NCBI GenBank assembly: GCA_003225055.1
Contig: QIAU01000165.1
Coordinates: forward strand, 1 to 42,794
Reading direction: 5' to 3'
Origin: Acidobacteriota bacterium
Lineage (GTDB): Bacteria; Acidobacteriota; Terriglobia; Terriglobales; Acidobacteriaceae
DNA length: 42,794 nucleotides
Below the pieces are notes generated by a model. It was given only the letters and a program-made list of their open reading frames with translations, had not been told where the DNA came from and ran no database searches. Each line of letters starts with the position of its first letter. Positions within the stretch are counted from its first letter, which is position 1. Positions 35,713-42,794 of the stretch are shown one piece after another. The position numbers were made by a program, and so were the translations under genes.

Positions 35713-36674
35713 TCAAGTCAAAACTTCGCGAAGCGTTATGGACCCTTGCTGTGGTTCCATTTCATCCGCATAAATCGTCCAGAGAATGAAAGTGTCGTCG
35801 GCATGACCGTCCAGGTACGTTTTGCTTACCGTAAATCCGATCTCGAGAATGCTTGAGGACATCTCTAGGATGGAAAACTTCGACGTTGTTGCTGAATTGC
35901 CTGGCCTGTAGGCCAGGATACAGGCTACTGATGTCATTCCAAATTCCACTCCGTCCGACCGGGCGCACGTGATCGGCGCGGGAAATATAAAGATTGCTTC
36001 GACATATTTCCCAACGCGTTTGCCACTGTTATCAATCGTCACCCGCACCCTAAATTCGTTCGAAAACGGTGGATCACCGGTAAATTCAGTCGGCTTGGCA
36101 AGAGCGTGGAAGTTCGCCTTCAAAATCGGTCCGGTCTTTCTGCCAAAATACGAGGCGACCAAATCGTGCTCCATGGGCAACGATTCGGTACCGGAACGCC
36201 GGTAGTATTTTTTGTCATACAAATTTTGGTGGGGTGGATTGTCGCTTTCCGGAATATCAATAACCATCACTTGCGGTGCATCTTGGGGAATGAGCTTCTT
36301 CCGCATGCCTCTGATTGGTGGCTTTATCTGCGAATTGACCACGCGATCGAACGTTTCAATATTCGCAACATGGATGGCTTGGATGGAGACCGGCTTCGTC
36401 TTATCCGCTGGATCGGTGGCTAAGCCGCATACGAGGACGCCGCCCCCGAATTTGCCATGGCAGAGACATCTTTCGCGAGTTCATTTCTGGCGGCATCGTC
36501 AAACTTCGAGGAGGCGGTCTTGTATTCGAGAACTTCAGATTCTCTGACCGCTTCCGTGATGAGGGCCTGCACACTCGTGATATCGTTGAGGAGATCGAAT
36601 AATCCTGGCAGAGAGGTGGAATTTACGGACCTGTTCCAGTAAACCCTAAAAATTCCTCCGTCAATCGGAAGCAA
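35713..36674 (-). pseudogene. AlbA_2 (Schlafen-like) DNA-binding domain protein, one-base frameshift
   Basis: The upstream frame (36674-36420) reads SEVLEYKTASSKFDDAARNE and LAKDVSAMANSG, the start of an AlbA_2/Schlafen domain. At a run of five C on the plus strand (36443-36447) the frame breaks. Adding one G on the coding strand restores GGGVLVCGLATDPADKTKPV and SIQAIHVANIETFDRVV, which joins seamlessly to the second frame (36342-35713: VNSQIKPPIRGMRKKLIP, DIPESDNPPHQNLYDKKYYR and RRSGTESLPM). The restored protein would be about 320 residues. The domain binds nucleic acids or nucleotides and occurs in regulators and phage-defence proteins. A homopolymer slip could be a true mutation, phase variation or a sequencing error. 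The gene is AT-rich compared with its surroundings. Confidence 0.8.
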
Positions 36675-36793
36675 AGATAAGGCATGCCCCCAAGAAAAAT
36701 ACCTCTACCATCAAATCCACTCCCGAATGCCTCACGGCGTAGTACCGGCAGACCAGGGCAAGAGACGAACGAAACGCCCGGCAAGTCGCCGAG

Positions 36794-36827
36794 CATTTTC
36801 CTGTCATTTTTCCTGTCATTTTCCTGT
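36794..36827. repeat. Three tandem copies of an 11-12-base unit
   Basis: CATTTTCCTGT, CATTTTTCCTGT and CATTTTCCTGT follow each other without gaps. On the minus strand each unit reads ACAGGAAAATG, containing a ribosome-binding-like AGGAAA and an ATG. It lies 120 bases upstream of the AlbA_2 gene start. Confidence 0.75.
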
Positions 36828-37130
36828 TGACTCTCGTCCCTTTCGGGAGGACAATCCCCCTAAATCGCCTCTCCGAAGAGCAGTTCTCTCCACTCGGAGT
36901 GCACACCCCCTGAGGCGTCGGTTTAATCGCCCCTGATCTGGCAACGAAGAAAGACAGAAAACTGATTCTTGCTTCGCGATGGAGGACGTATACGTACGCC
37001 TTCGGGCTTTCGTTACCCGCTCCACGTCTTGGATGGGGGCCCTGGCTCGGTGGATGAACGACCGCCAATGCGGGACACATAGCACTTCTCATTTCCACAA
37101 GGACTCATTTAACTGAAGCAGGAGGTCCCT

Positions 37131-37358
37131 TTGACTAAAAATAGGAAGAAGCGCCAGCGCACAAAAGTAACGGAGGAATCGCTGCTCCGGGTCCATCGAC
37201 TTCACTCTGGCATTTATGCTCGCATCGCCGAGAAACTTGGAGTTGATCCCTCCTACGTCAGTAGGGTTGCAAAGGGCGAGCGACAATCACAGGAGGTGAA
37301 AAGCGCGCTCTTATCTGAGCTCGCTACTATCGGAAAAGGCGCCCTCGCAATGGAGTGA
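37131..37358 (+). CDS. Small helix-turn-helix protein (TTG start)
   Basis: The 75-residue protein is basic at its N-terminus (MTKNRKKRQRTK) and then has a helix-turn-helix: HSGIYARIAEKLGVDPSYVS and RVAKGERQSQEVKSALLSEL. This is the XRE-like pattern IAxxLGVxxSYVSRVxxGxR, and I recall similar short proteins in Acidobacteriota. The start codon is TTG, chosen because AGGAGG (37120-37125) is five bases upstream and no ATG fits. It is probably a DNA-binding regulator. Its target is unknown; it is divergent from the AlbA_2 gene and convergent with the GTG-start gene at 37.5-38.0 kb. Confidence 0.72.
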   Translation: MTKNRKKRQRTKVTEESLLRVHRLHSGIYARIAEKLGVDPSYVSRVAKGERQSQEVKSALLSELATIGKGALAME

Positions 37359-37546
37359 TGGAGAGCCTCAACAATCCGTTCGCTTGGCGAGTTTCTGGAG
37401 GTACGCAGGCGCACGCCTTCGGTGGGAGCGAGGCTGGAAAGTTGGAGATGCCCAGGGGACTCCGGCAGAGTTTCCCCGACCTCGCCACGTGGTCAACAAA
37501 CCGTCCGCAGGTTGTGTTTACACAAGGAACCATCTCGGTCCAGGCC

Positions 37547-37966
37547 TCACTCCCGGCCCAGAATCAGTAACAGGCAAAAGGGAGCATTGCTAATCGCTTC
37601 TTCGCTTATTGCCGCGATCCGCTGGCTCGGGAGCCAATCGACAACGCTCCCAAGGCGGTTGGAATAGTACATGACGCGATACACCTTGCACGGATGGTAC
37701 TTCAGCGCCTCTCTCAACCTGATCAGTAGCGACCAATGCCACCTTCCCACGCGGCCTTTCATTTCGGCTAAAAGCCAGGTAGCCATCCATCGCCAAAAAG
37801 CAGGTCTAGTCGCCAAGGTAAAGCTGCCCTCCGCTGATTCCCAACCGCGGATGGTAAGTAGCGAATGGGCGTCGGCCTGATCGATCAACTGTCCGAAAGG
37901 GTCGATGTCGAAATGAGATTGTAAAAATTGAGAGGAGGGAAAAACTGCTAAAGTAGGTCTAGCCAC
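37547..37966 (-). CDS. Hypothetical 139-residue protein (GTG start)
   Basis: The frame starts with GTG (37966) after a perfect AGGAGG five bases upstream, which is my main reason to call it. The translation is well balanced: FPSSQFLQSHFDIDPFGQLI, SLLTIRGWESAEGSF, WRWMATWLLAEMKGRVGRWH and LREALKYHPCKVYRVMYYSN. A hydrophobic C-terminus (APFCLLLILGRE) could be a short membrane-associated segment. I recognise no family. A 14-bp hairpin lies 30 bases upstream in its probable leader. It converges on the small TTG-start helix-turn-helix gene. Confidence 0.5.
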   Translation of the reverse strand: MARPTLAVFPSSQFLQSHFDIDPFGQLIDQADAHSLLTIRGWESAEGSFTLATRPAFWRWMATWLLAEMKGRVGRWHWSLLIRLREALKYHPCKVYRVMYYSNRLGSVVDWLPSQRIAAISEEAISNAPFCLLLILGRE

Positions 37967-37996
37967 GTGAGCCTCCTACGTAGGTTCATCTGGTTA

Positions 37997-38030
37997 GGGC
38001 CGGGTGAGTGTTTCAGCACTCGCTCGGTCC
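37997..38030 (-). promoter_or_regulatory. Long leader hairpin upstream of the 139-residue gene
   Basis: A 14-bp stem (37997-38010 with 38017-38030, including three G-U pairs on the plus strand) encloses the 6-base loop TTTCAG. It lies 31 bases upstream of GTG 37966, so it would be in that gene's 5' leader. No T-run follows on either strand, so it is not a standard terminator. Confidence 0.5.
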
Positions 38031-38122
38031 GATTGACATCCTAGGCCGCTTAGGTGGATATGTAAAGCAAATTCTGCTTTTATTCCTCCTTTTTTCGCCC
38101 GTCTTTGTAAACATTTTCAGGG

Positions 38123-38152
38123 TTGTCTCTAAACCCGCTACGGTGCTACCTT
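38123..38152 (+). promoter_or_regulatory. Promoter candidate placing transcription start at or next to the ATG of the 56-residue gene
   Basis: TTGTCT (38123-38128) and TACCTT (38147-38152) are separated by 18 bases. A start seven or eight bases downstream of the -10 falls at 38159-38160, the A of the ATG. The sequence before the ATG (AGCGGCC) has no ribosome-binding site. Confidence 0.4.
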
Positions 38153-38159
38153 AGCGGCC

Positions 38160-38330
38160 ATGGATCCGGCAGTCTCCAGATACCTCTCAGAATTGGGCAG
38201 GAAGGGCGGCCGGGCGCGGCTCAGGACTATGACTCCGGAAGAACGCCGCCGAATCGCCACGAAGGCCTCCAAAGCCGCCGCAATAGCTCGTAGGAAGAAA
38301 GCCAAACAAAAAAGAAAGAAAACAGCATGA
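38160..38330 (+). CDS. Basic 56-residue protein, probably leaderless
   Basis: The protein MDPAVSRYLSELGRKGGRAR continues with LRTMTPEERRRIATKASKAA and a tail rich in Lys, Arg and Ala (AIARRKKAKQKRKKTA). The pattern SRYLxELGRKGGxARLxxMTPEERRxIAxKASxAAAxAR belongs, as I recall, to a widespread family of short, very basic bacterial proteins; its role is unknown, and nucleic-acid binding is a reasonable guess from charge. No ribosome-binding site is present, while a plausible promoter sits right upstream, so translation from a leaderless message is likely. It precedes the second TonB receptor by 132 bases. Confidence 0.75.
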   Translation: MDPAVSRYLSELGRKGGRARLRTMTPEERRRIATKASKAAAIARRKKAKQKRKKTA

Positions 38331-38462
38331 AGTTACAACTTTAGTAGAGTTGGCAAGCAATTATTGGCTGATCTTGTTCTGCTGGTTGTTCCTCTTGATG
38401 CGAGTGGGGCTCCTTTTCTTGCTGCTTGGCAATTTTTGGAATCGCTGTGCAGGAGACCACTT

Positions 38463-41400
38463 ATGAATGACCGAAAATGGACAAGACTCTGCTTGTTGTT
38501 GATGTTGAGCTCTTCCACTGTCGTGTGGTCGCAGACCGGCCTTACTTTCCTGCGCGGCACGGTTACCGATCCTTCGGGTGCCGTGCTTGCCGGCGCAGAC
38601 GTTACTCTTGAAAACGCCGCCACCGCGTTTCGCGTAGCGCACACCACAGATCAGGACGGGGCTTTCGAGTTCCCTCAAATCTCGCCTGGCAAGTATACGG
38701 TTACAGTGAGCAAAGCAGGCTTCGGGAAACAGGTAAAAACCGCCGAACTGCTCGTAAGCCAGCCTGCCACGATAAATTTTGCGCTCTCGGTTCAGGCCAT
38801 ACTTGAAAGCATCGAGGTTAGCGACATCGCGCAGACGGTAAATACCACTGACGCGACGATCGGAAACGCCGTGAGCAATTCAACCATTCAGGCTCTTCCC
38901 ATGGAAGGGCGTAATGTGCCGGATTTACTCAGCCTGCAGCCTGGCGTCGTGTATCTAAATTCGCGCGCGACCAACCCTGACCAAGACAGCAGAAGCGGCG
39001 CTGTTTCTGGCGCTCGTTCCGACCAAAGCAACGTCACGCTCGACGGAGTGGACAACAACGACCAGAGGCAGGGTTACGCCTTCGCCGGTGTGCTGCGCTC
39101 AACCCTGGATTCGGTGGAAGAATTTCGAGTCACTACAACGAACTCCAACGCCGACAGCGGACGGTCGTCAGGCGCCCAGGTGACGCTCGTGACCAAGAGC
39201 GGAACCAACAACTTTCATGGCAGCGTTTACGAGTACAACCGCAATAACGTGGGCCATGCCAATGACTGGTTTAACAAGGCAGCCCAGATTTCGGCAGGGC
39301 TGCCGAACAGGCCCGGCCAATTGATTCGGAACACCTTTGGAGTGACCTTCGGAGGACCGATCAAGAAGGACAGCGTGTTCTTCTTTCTGAACTACGAAGG
39401 CCAGAAAACGCAAGAGAACCAGCAGCAGAATCTGACGGTGCCGACTCCGTCATTCAAGGCAGGCAACGTCCGGTACACCCATGGGAGCGGCAACGTCGTC
39501 ACGTTGACCCCGGCCGACATAAAGACTATGGACCCGAATTGCACGAGCAGTTGTCCGTGGGGGCGCGGTGAGGACCCAAACGCTCTGGCAACACTGAACG
39601 CCTACCCCGACCCCAATTCTCCGGGAGGGGATGGGTTGAACACCGGCGGCTTTACCTGGTCTGCTCCGGATCCTGCCCGGCTGAATACCTACATCGCCAA
39701 AGTGGACTATCAGTTGAGCTCAGGCCAGCGACTGTTCGTGCGCGGCAATCTGCAGGGAGACAGAAGTTCCCTAGCGCCTCAGTTTCCGGGCGGTCCTGCC
39801 AGTGCCTCGCTCGTAAGTACCTCCAAGGGGCTGGCGATTGGTCATATCTGGACCGTCAGCAGCACTCTGATCAACAACTTCCGCTATGGCTACATTCGCC
39901 AGGCTTTGAACAACGTCGGGGCAGGGAACAATTCCTTCTCAGATTTTGCGGGAATCAGCCCTCTCACCTCCGAAAACACTACCACGCTCCTGAATGTTCC
40001 CGTGCACAACTTTGTCGACGACTTTACCTGGGTGAAGGGTAAACACACGCTGCAGTTTGGCGCGAATTATCGGCTGGTCCACAACAACGTATCTTCGAAC
40101 AGCGTCTCTTTCAGCTCAGCTACCACTGGTGGTGCAAACATCAGCCAGGCCGCGATCGCCGGAACCGGCCAGAGCCTTGATCCGGCTGCGTTCGGATTCC
40201 AGACGGTGTCGGGAGATTTTTCTACCAGCTACGACAATGCAATCACGAACATCGCAGGTTTGTTAAGCACCATCAATGTGCACAACAACTACAGGGTAAC
40301 CGCCCCAACCACGGCTACACTGTTGCCGATTGGGACGTTGATTCCGCGTAGCTTCAAGGCCAACGAATTCGAATGGTACGTGCAGGATTCCTGGCGGGTA
40401 AGACCCAATCTGACCATCACAATAGGTGTGCGACACACCCTCTTGCAGACCCCGTATGAAGTGAACGGGCAACAGGTTGCTCCGACAGTCGACCTCGACC
40501 AATGGTTCATCAATCGAGCCATTGCGGCTGCTCAGGGGCTGGGAAATCAGCCGGAATTCTCGTTTGCTCCGTCCGGCCAGGGCCGAGGAGGCAGGCCCTA
40601 CTGGCCTATGAATAAACTGAATTTTGCCCCGCGCATTGCAGTTGCCTATTCTCCAGATTCCAAGACTTCGGTTCGTGGCGGTATCGGCATGTATTACGAC
40701 CATTTCGGTGAAGGGATTGTCGACGGTTTCAGCCAGTTTGGTTCGTTCGGTCTGACCAGCACGCAGGCGGCTCCGTCCAACATTTTCACTCCCGACGATG
40801 TACCCCGCTATACGGGCCGAAACAACGTACCGGCGTTGCCAGGCGGCGCGCCACCGTCGAGGGTGACGTACCCTGCTTTTCCGCCCAACGACCCCAGCAC
40901 TACGGGATTTACTTTCAACTCCAATGGAATTGACGGCCGAATCAAGACCCCATATTCCATTGCAGCTGACTTCTCCATCCAACGGCAGATCGGGAAGGGC
41001 TGGACGTTCGAAGCGGCTTACGTAGGGCGCTTTGGTAGGCATTTATTGCAGCAGCGCGATCTAGCTGCTGCAACGAATCTTGTGGACCCCAAGTCAGGAG
41101 TGGATTACTACACTGCTGCACGGATGATGTCACAGTTTGCCTTAGTGCATGGTGAAGACCCGTCAGCAACCATATCGCCAATTCCTTACTTCGAGGACTT
41201 GTTTCCAACCGCAGCCGCAGGAGGGTTGAGCGCAACGCAAAACATCTACACTGGGTCCGGCGGCTCCGACAGTTGTCCTTCAGGCTTCCGCTGGGCGAAC
41301 CGCCCGGGAAGAGAAGTTGGCGCACCTTTCCGTCTTGGTCTGCTCGCCACCCAACTTGCCAATGGCGGAGTTTCGCCCGTCTGCGCCAATTTGCCCCCGG

Positions 41401-42299
41401 TGCCCTTCTGGGATCCGCAGTTCTCCTCTCTCTTTGCGTGGTCCTCTCTTGGGACCAGCAGCTACAACGCTGGTCAGTTCATCATGCGTCATCCGATGAG
41501 GCACGGCCTGCAGGTAGATTTCAGCTACACCTATTCGAAATCCCTCGATTTGGGCTCGGACACAGAACGCGTGAATTCGCAGGGCACGACTTCCACCACA
41601 TCCGCGATCCCACTCGGCACGAGCACGATCCTCAGCTACATTGCGAATCCGTGGAATCCGGGGTTGAATCGTGCGCCGTCGGACTTCGATCTGCGCCACG
41701 TAATCACCGCTAACTGGGTTTACGAACTGCCTTTCGGAAAGGGCAAAGCGTTCGCTGGAGGTGCGGTGGGTCTGCTGGATGGGATTATTGGCGGCTGGCA
41801 ACTCTCCGGCTTGAATCGTTGGAGCAGTGCCTTTCCATTTAGCGTGATTGATACGCGGGGCTTCACGCAGAATTTCCTTTTCACCAGCAACATGGTGCAG
41901 ACCGCTCCCATTCAGCCGGGCTTATTCCTAGTGAACGGAGCACCATTTGCCTTTCGCGATCCCAGCGCTGTGGTGGCCGGCGTACAAATTACATCCGGCG
42001 TTCCGGCCACACTGACCCCGATGCGCTTTGCCTATCCAGGGGAGGCCGGGAGCCGCAACAACTTTCGTGGGCAAGGCTATTTCGGGATTGACATGGGCTT
42101 GGCGAAAAGTTGGAAAATCCGCGAGAATATGAACCTAAAGTTTGCTTGGGAGGTTTTTAACATAACGAACTCCGTTCGTTTCGACACGAATACGAATACT
42201 TCCCTGGATAACGGCTCGGATGACGGCTCATTTGGCCTTTATCGCAGGACTCTCACAGTTCCTCGAGTGCAACAGTTCTCGTTACGGTTCGGTTTCTAG
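38463..42299 (+). CDS. Oar-like TonB-dependent receptor 2
   Basis: The 1278-residue outer-membrane protein has a signal peptide (1-23, ending VVWSQ). A carboxypeptidase-regulatory domain follows (about 28-112: RGTVTDPSGAVLAGADVTLE, DGAFEFPQISPGKYTV). The plug starts near 115, with LPMEGRNVPDLLSLQPGV at 145-162 and VTLDGVDNNDQ. The large beta-barrel ends QQFSLRFGF with a terminal Phe. Barrel landmarks include VTKSGTNNFHGSVYEYNRNN, FGVTFGGPIKKDSVFFFLNY and WVYELPFGKGKAF. It differs strongly from receptor 1, so it is not a local duplicate. AGGAGA lies six bases before ATG 38463; the frame opens earlier but without homology. The following gene region is convergent and decayed, so the receptor appears to be expressed alone. 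Confidence 0.93.
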   Translation: MNDRKWTRLCLLLMLSSSTVVWSQTGLTFLRGTVTDPSGAVLAGADVTLENAATAFRVAHTTDQDGAFEFPQISPGKYTVTVSKAGFGKQVKTAELLVSQPATINFALSVQAILESIEVSDIAQTVNTTDATIGNAVSNSTIQALPMEGRNVPDLLSLQPGVVYLNSRATNPDQDSRSGAVSGARSDQSNVTLDGVDNNDQRQGYAFAGVLRSTLDSVEEFRVTTTNSNADSGRSSGAQVTLVTKSGTNNFHGSVYEYNRNNVGHANDWFNKAAQISAGLPNRPGQLIRNTFGVTFGGPIKKDSVFFFLNYEGQKTQENQQQNLTVPTPSFKAGNVRYTHGSGNVVTLTPADIKTMDPNCTSSCPWGRGEDPNALATLNAYPDPNSPGGDGLNTGGFTWSAPDPARLNTYIAKVDYQLSSGQRLFVRGNLQGDRSSLAPQFPGGPASASLVSTSKGLAIGHIWTVSSTLINNFRYGYIRQALNNVGAGNNSFSDFAGISPLTSENTTTLLNVPVHNFVDDFTWVKGKHTLQFGANYRLVHNNVSSNSVSFSSATTGGANISQAAIAGTGQSLDPAAFGFQTVSGDFSTSYDNAITNIAGLLSTINVHNNYRVTAPTTATLLPIGTLIPRSFKANEFEWYVQDSWRVRPNLTITIGVRHTLLQTPYEVNGQQVAPTVDLDQWFINRAIAAAQGLGNQPEFSFAPSGQGRGGRPYWPMNKLNFAPRIAVAYSPDSKTSVRGGIGMYYDHFGEGIVDGFSQFGSFGLTSTQAAPSNIFTPDDVPRYTGRNNVPALPGGAPPSRVTYPAFPPNDPSTTGFTFNSNGIDGRIKTPYSIAADFSIQRQIGKGWTFEAAYVGRFGRHLLQQRDLAAATNLVDPKSGVDYYTAARMMSQFALVHGEDPSATISPIPYFEDLFPTAAAGGLSATQNIYTGSGGSDSCPSGFRWANRPGREVGAPFRLGLLATQLANGGVSPVCANLPPVPFWDPQFSSLFAWSSLGTSSYNAGQFIMRHPMRHGLQVDFSYTYSKSLDLGSDTERVNSQGTTSTTSAIPLGTSTILSYIANPWNPGLNRAPSDFDLRHVITANWVYELPFGKGKAFAGGAVGLLDGIIGGWQLSGLNRWSSAFPFSVIDTRGFTQNFLFTSNMVQTAPIQPGLFLVNGAPFAFRDPSAVVAGVQITSGVPATLTPMRFAYPGEAGSRNNFRGQGYFGIDMGLAKSWKIRENMNLKFAWEVFNITNSVRFDTNTNTSLDNGSDDGSFGLYRRTLTVPRVQQFSLRFGF

Positions 42300-42324
42300 G
42301 ACTTGACAAAGGGAACGGAAAAAA

Positions 42325-42562
42325 TCAGAACGTGGGCGGCGTATTCACCCACAGAATTACGGTTTGCTTGTTAGTGGGATTGAACCAGCGATGGCCACGG
42401 TTGCTCTCGAACCAGAAGCTATCGCCCTGCTCAAGGACGTGGCACTCGACTTCGTCGAGCCACACTTCGCAACGTGCCCTCCAGCATATATATAAAGGAA
42501 GTCCTCGCCCTGGTGCATGCACGCGCCGTCGCTCCCGGTTCCCGGTGGGATTCGGTTGCTTT
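42325..42562 (-). pseudogene. Decayed cupin domain (end of an XRE-cupin regulator), multiple frameshifts
   Basis: Three consecutive frames carry pieces of one cupin: RIPPGTGSDGACMHQGEDFL, then YMLEGTLR, then CEVWLDEVECHVLEQGDSFW and FESNRGHRWFNPTN with the end VILWVNTPPTF. This C-terminus is typical of XRE-family regulators with a cupin sensor domain (such as those of sugar or polyamine genes). At least two frameshifts (near 42495 and 42478) break it, and the XRE part is missing. It is joined at about 42562 to the end of a DUF4143 gene. Confidence 0.75.
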
Positions 42563-42794
42563 GGCTTGAGGTCTGCGCAGGCGAAATGAAAGCCCTTCTC
42601 TAAGGTTGGCGCAGAGCTGCGCTTGATTTCGATGGCCCACAACTGCCCGCCTGGCAAGGTGAGAACGAGATCGATTTCGGCCCCAGCCGAGGTACGATAG
42701 AATCTAGCTTCGGTGCTCTGTGGGGCGGCCACAATCAGCGTTTCGATCACGAAGCTCTCCCAGCTCTGGCCCACGGCTGGATGTCCAAGCAACT
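42563..42794 (-). pseudogene. C-terminal part of a DUF4143 AAA-ATPase, cut by the window edge
   Basis: The frame reads GQSWESFVIETLIVAAP, RFYRTSAGAEIDLVLTLPGG and AIEIKRSSAPTLEKGFHFAC, the PD-(D/E)xK-like DUF4143 domain with E, D and ExK residues in the right order (AEIDLVL, IEIKRSS). In intact proteins this follows an AAA ATPase domain. The domain would need about 20 more residues after ADLKP, but here it passes straight into the cupin remnant. The upstream part of the gene lies beyond the window, so I cannot say whether it is otherwise intact. Confidence 0.72.

Noticed and set aside
1-42794. CRISPR arrays, tRNA genes, intact insertion sequences
   Set aside because: I looked for regular spaced repeats, tRNA-like cloverleaf ends and transposase motifs and saw none; a tRNAscan-SE or ISfinder run could still find something I missed.

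Overview
The window most likely comes from a soil-type member of the Acidobacteriota. The evidence is a set of family hallmarks: a PadR regulator directly upstream of an 'acidobacterial duplicated orphan permease' (ADOP), two very large Oar-like TonB-dependent receptors with an N-terminal carboxypeptidase-regulatory domain, a winged-helix/TolB-like/TPR regulator, and secreted Ig-like proteins. Most genes look GC-rich by eye. A few stretches (about 5.45-6.04 kb, 25.6-26.1 kb, 36-36.8 kb) are visibly more AT-rich. I saw no rRNA, tRNA, CRISPR array or intact transposase.

Layout. 1-1.8 kb: a long structured non-coding RNA ending in a domain V/VI-like pair of hairpins, read as a group II intron without its reverse-transcriptase gene. 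1.9-4.9 kb: a secreted esterase and, convergent to it, a secreted sugar (sorbosone-type) dehydrogenase fused to a cytochrome c. 5.4-8.6 kb (minus): a coupled MmcQ-like/DUF4256 pair and a regulator/beta-propeller pair. 8.7-12.9 kb: a DUF899 (thioredoxin-like) neighbourhood with DUF2182, an HxlR regulator, a 46-residue CPAC protein and a second DUF899. Between them lie pieces of at least four dead genes: SDR, epoxide hydrolase-like, a third DUF899 and a methyltransferase. 13.7-21.7 kb: the winged-helix/TPR regulator, two secreted proteins and the PadR-ADOP pair. 21.7-27.6 kb: a long gap with a tandem repeat, a membrane-anchored diheme cytochrome, a frameshifted Hint-domain gene and an ADOP fragment. 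27.9-34.7 kb: TonB receptor, two-domain alpha/beta hydrolase and a Tat-exported Gfo/Idh/MocA oxidoreductase. 35.2-38.3 kb: small genes, including a frameshifted AlbA_2 (Schlafen-like) gene, a TTG-start helix-turn-helix gene and a probably leaderless 56-residue basic protein. 38.5-42.3 kb: second TonB receptor. 42.3 kb to the end: a decayed cupin domain joined to the end of a DUF4143 ATPase.

How the genes may work together. Receptor, hydrolase, esterase, MocA oxidoreductase and sugar dehydrogenase-cytochrome would suit capture and periplasmic oxidation of plant or microbial glycans, but the substrate is not readable from sequence. The DUF899 region looks like a redox or aldehyde-stress cassette with two putative local regulators, each beside an inverted repeat. 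It has been rearranged repeatedly.

No single obviously new system stands out. The best candidates for a second look are the ORF-less intron RNA, the scarred DUF899 cassette, the two one-base frameshifts (Hint and AlbA_2), the tandem palindrome repeat at 22.3-22.6 kb and the leaderless small gene at 38.16 kb. All names come from reading the sequence by eye; no database search was run.
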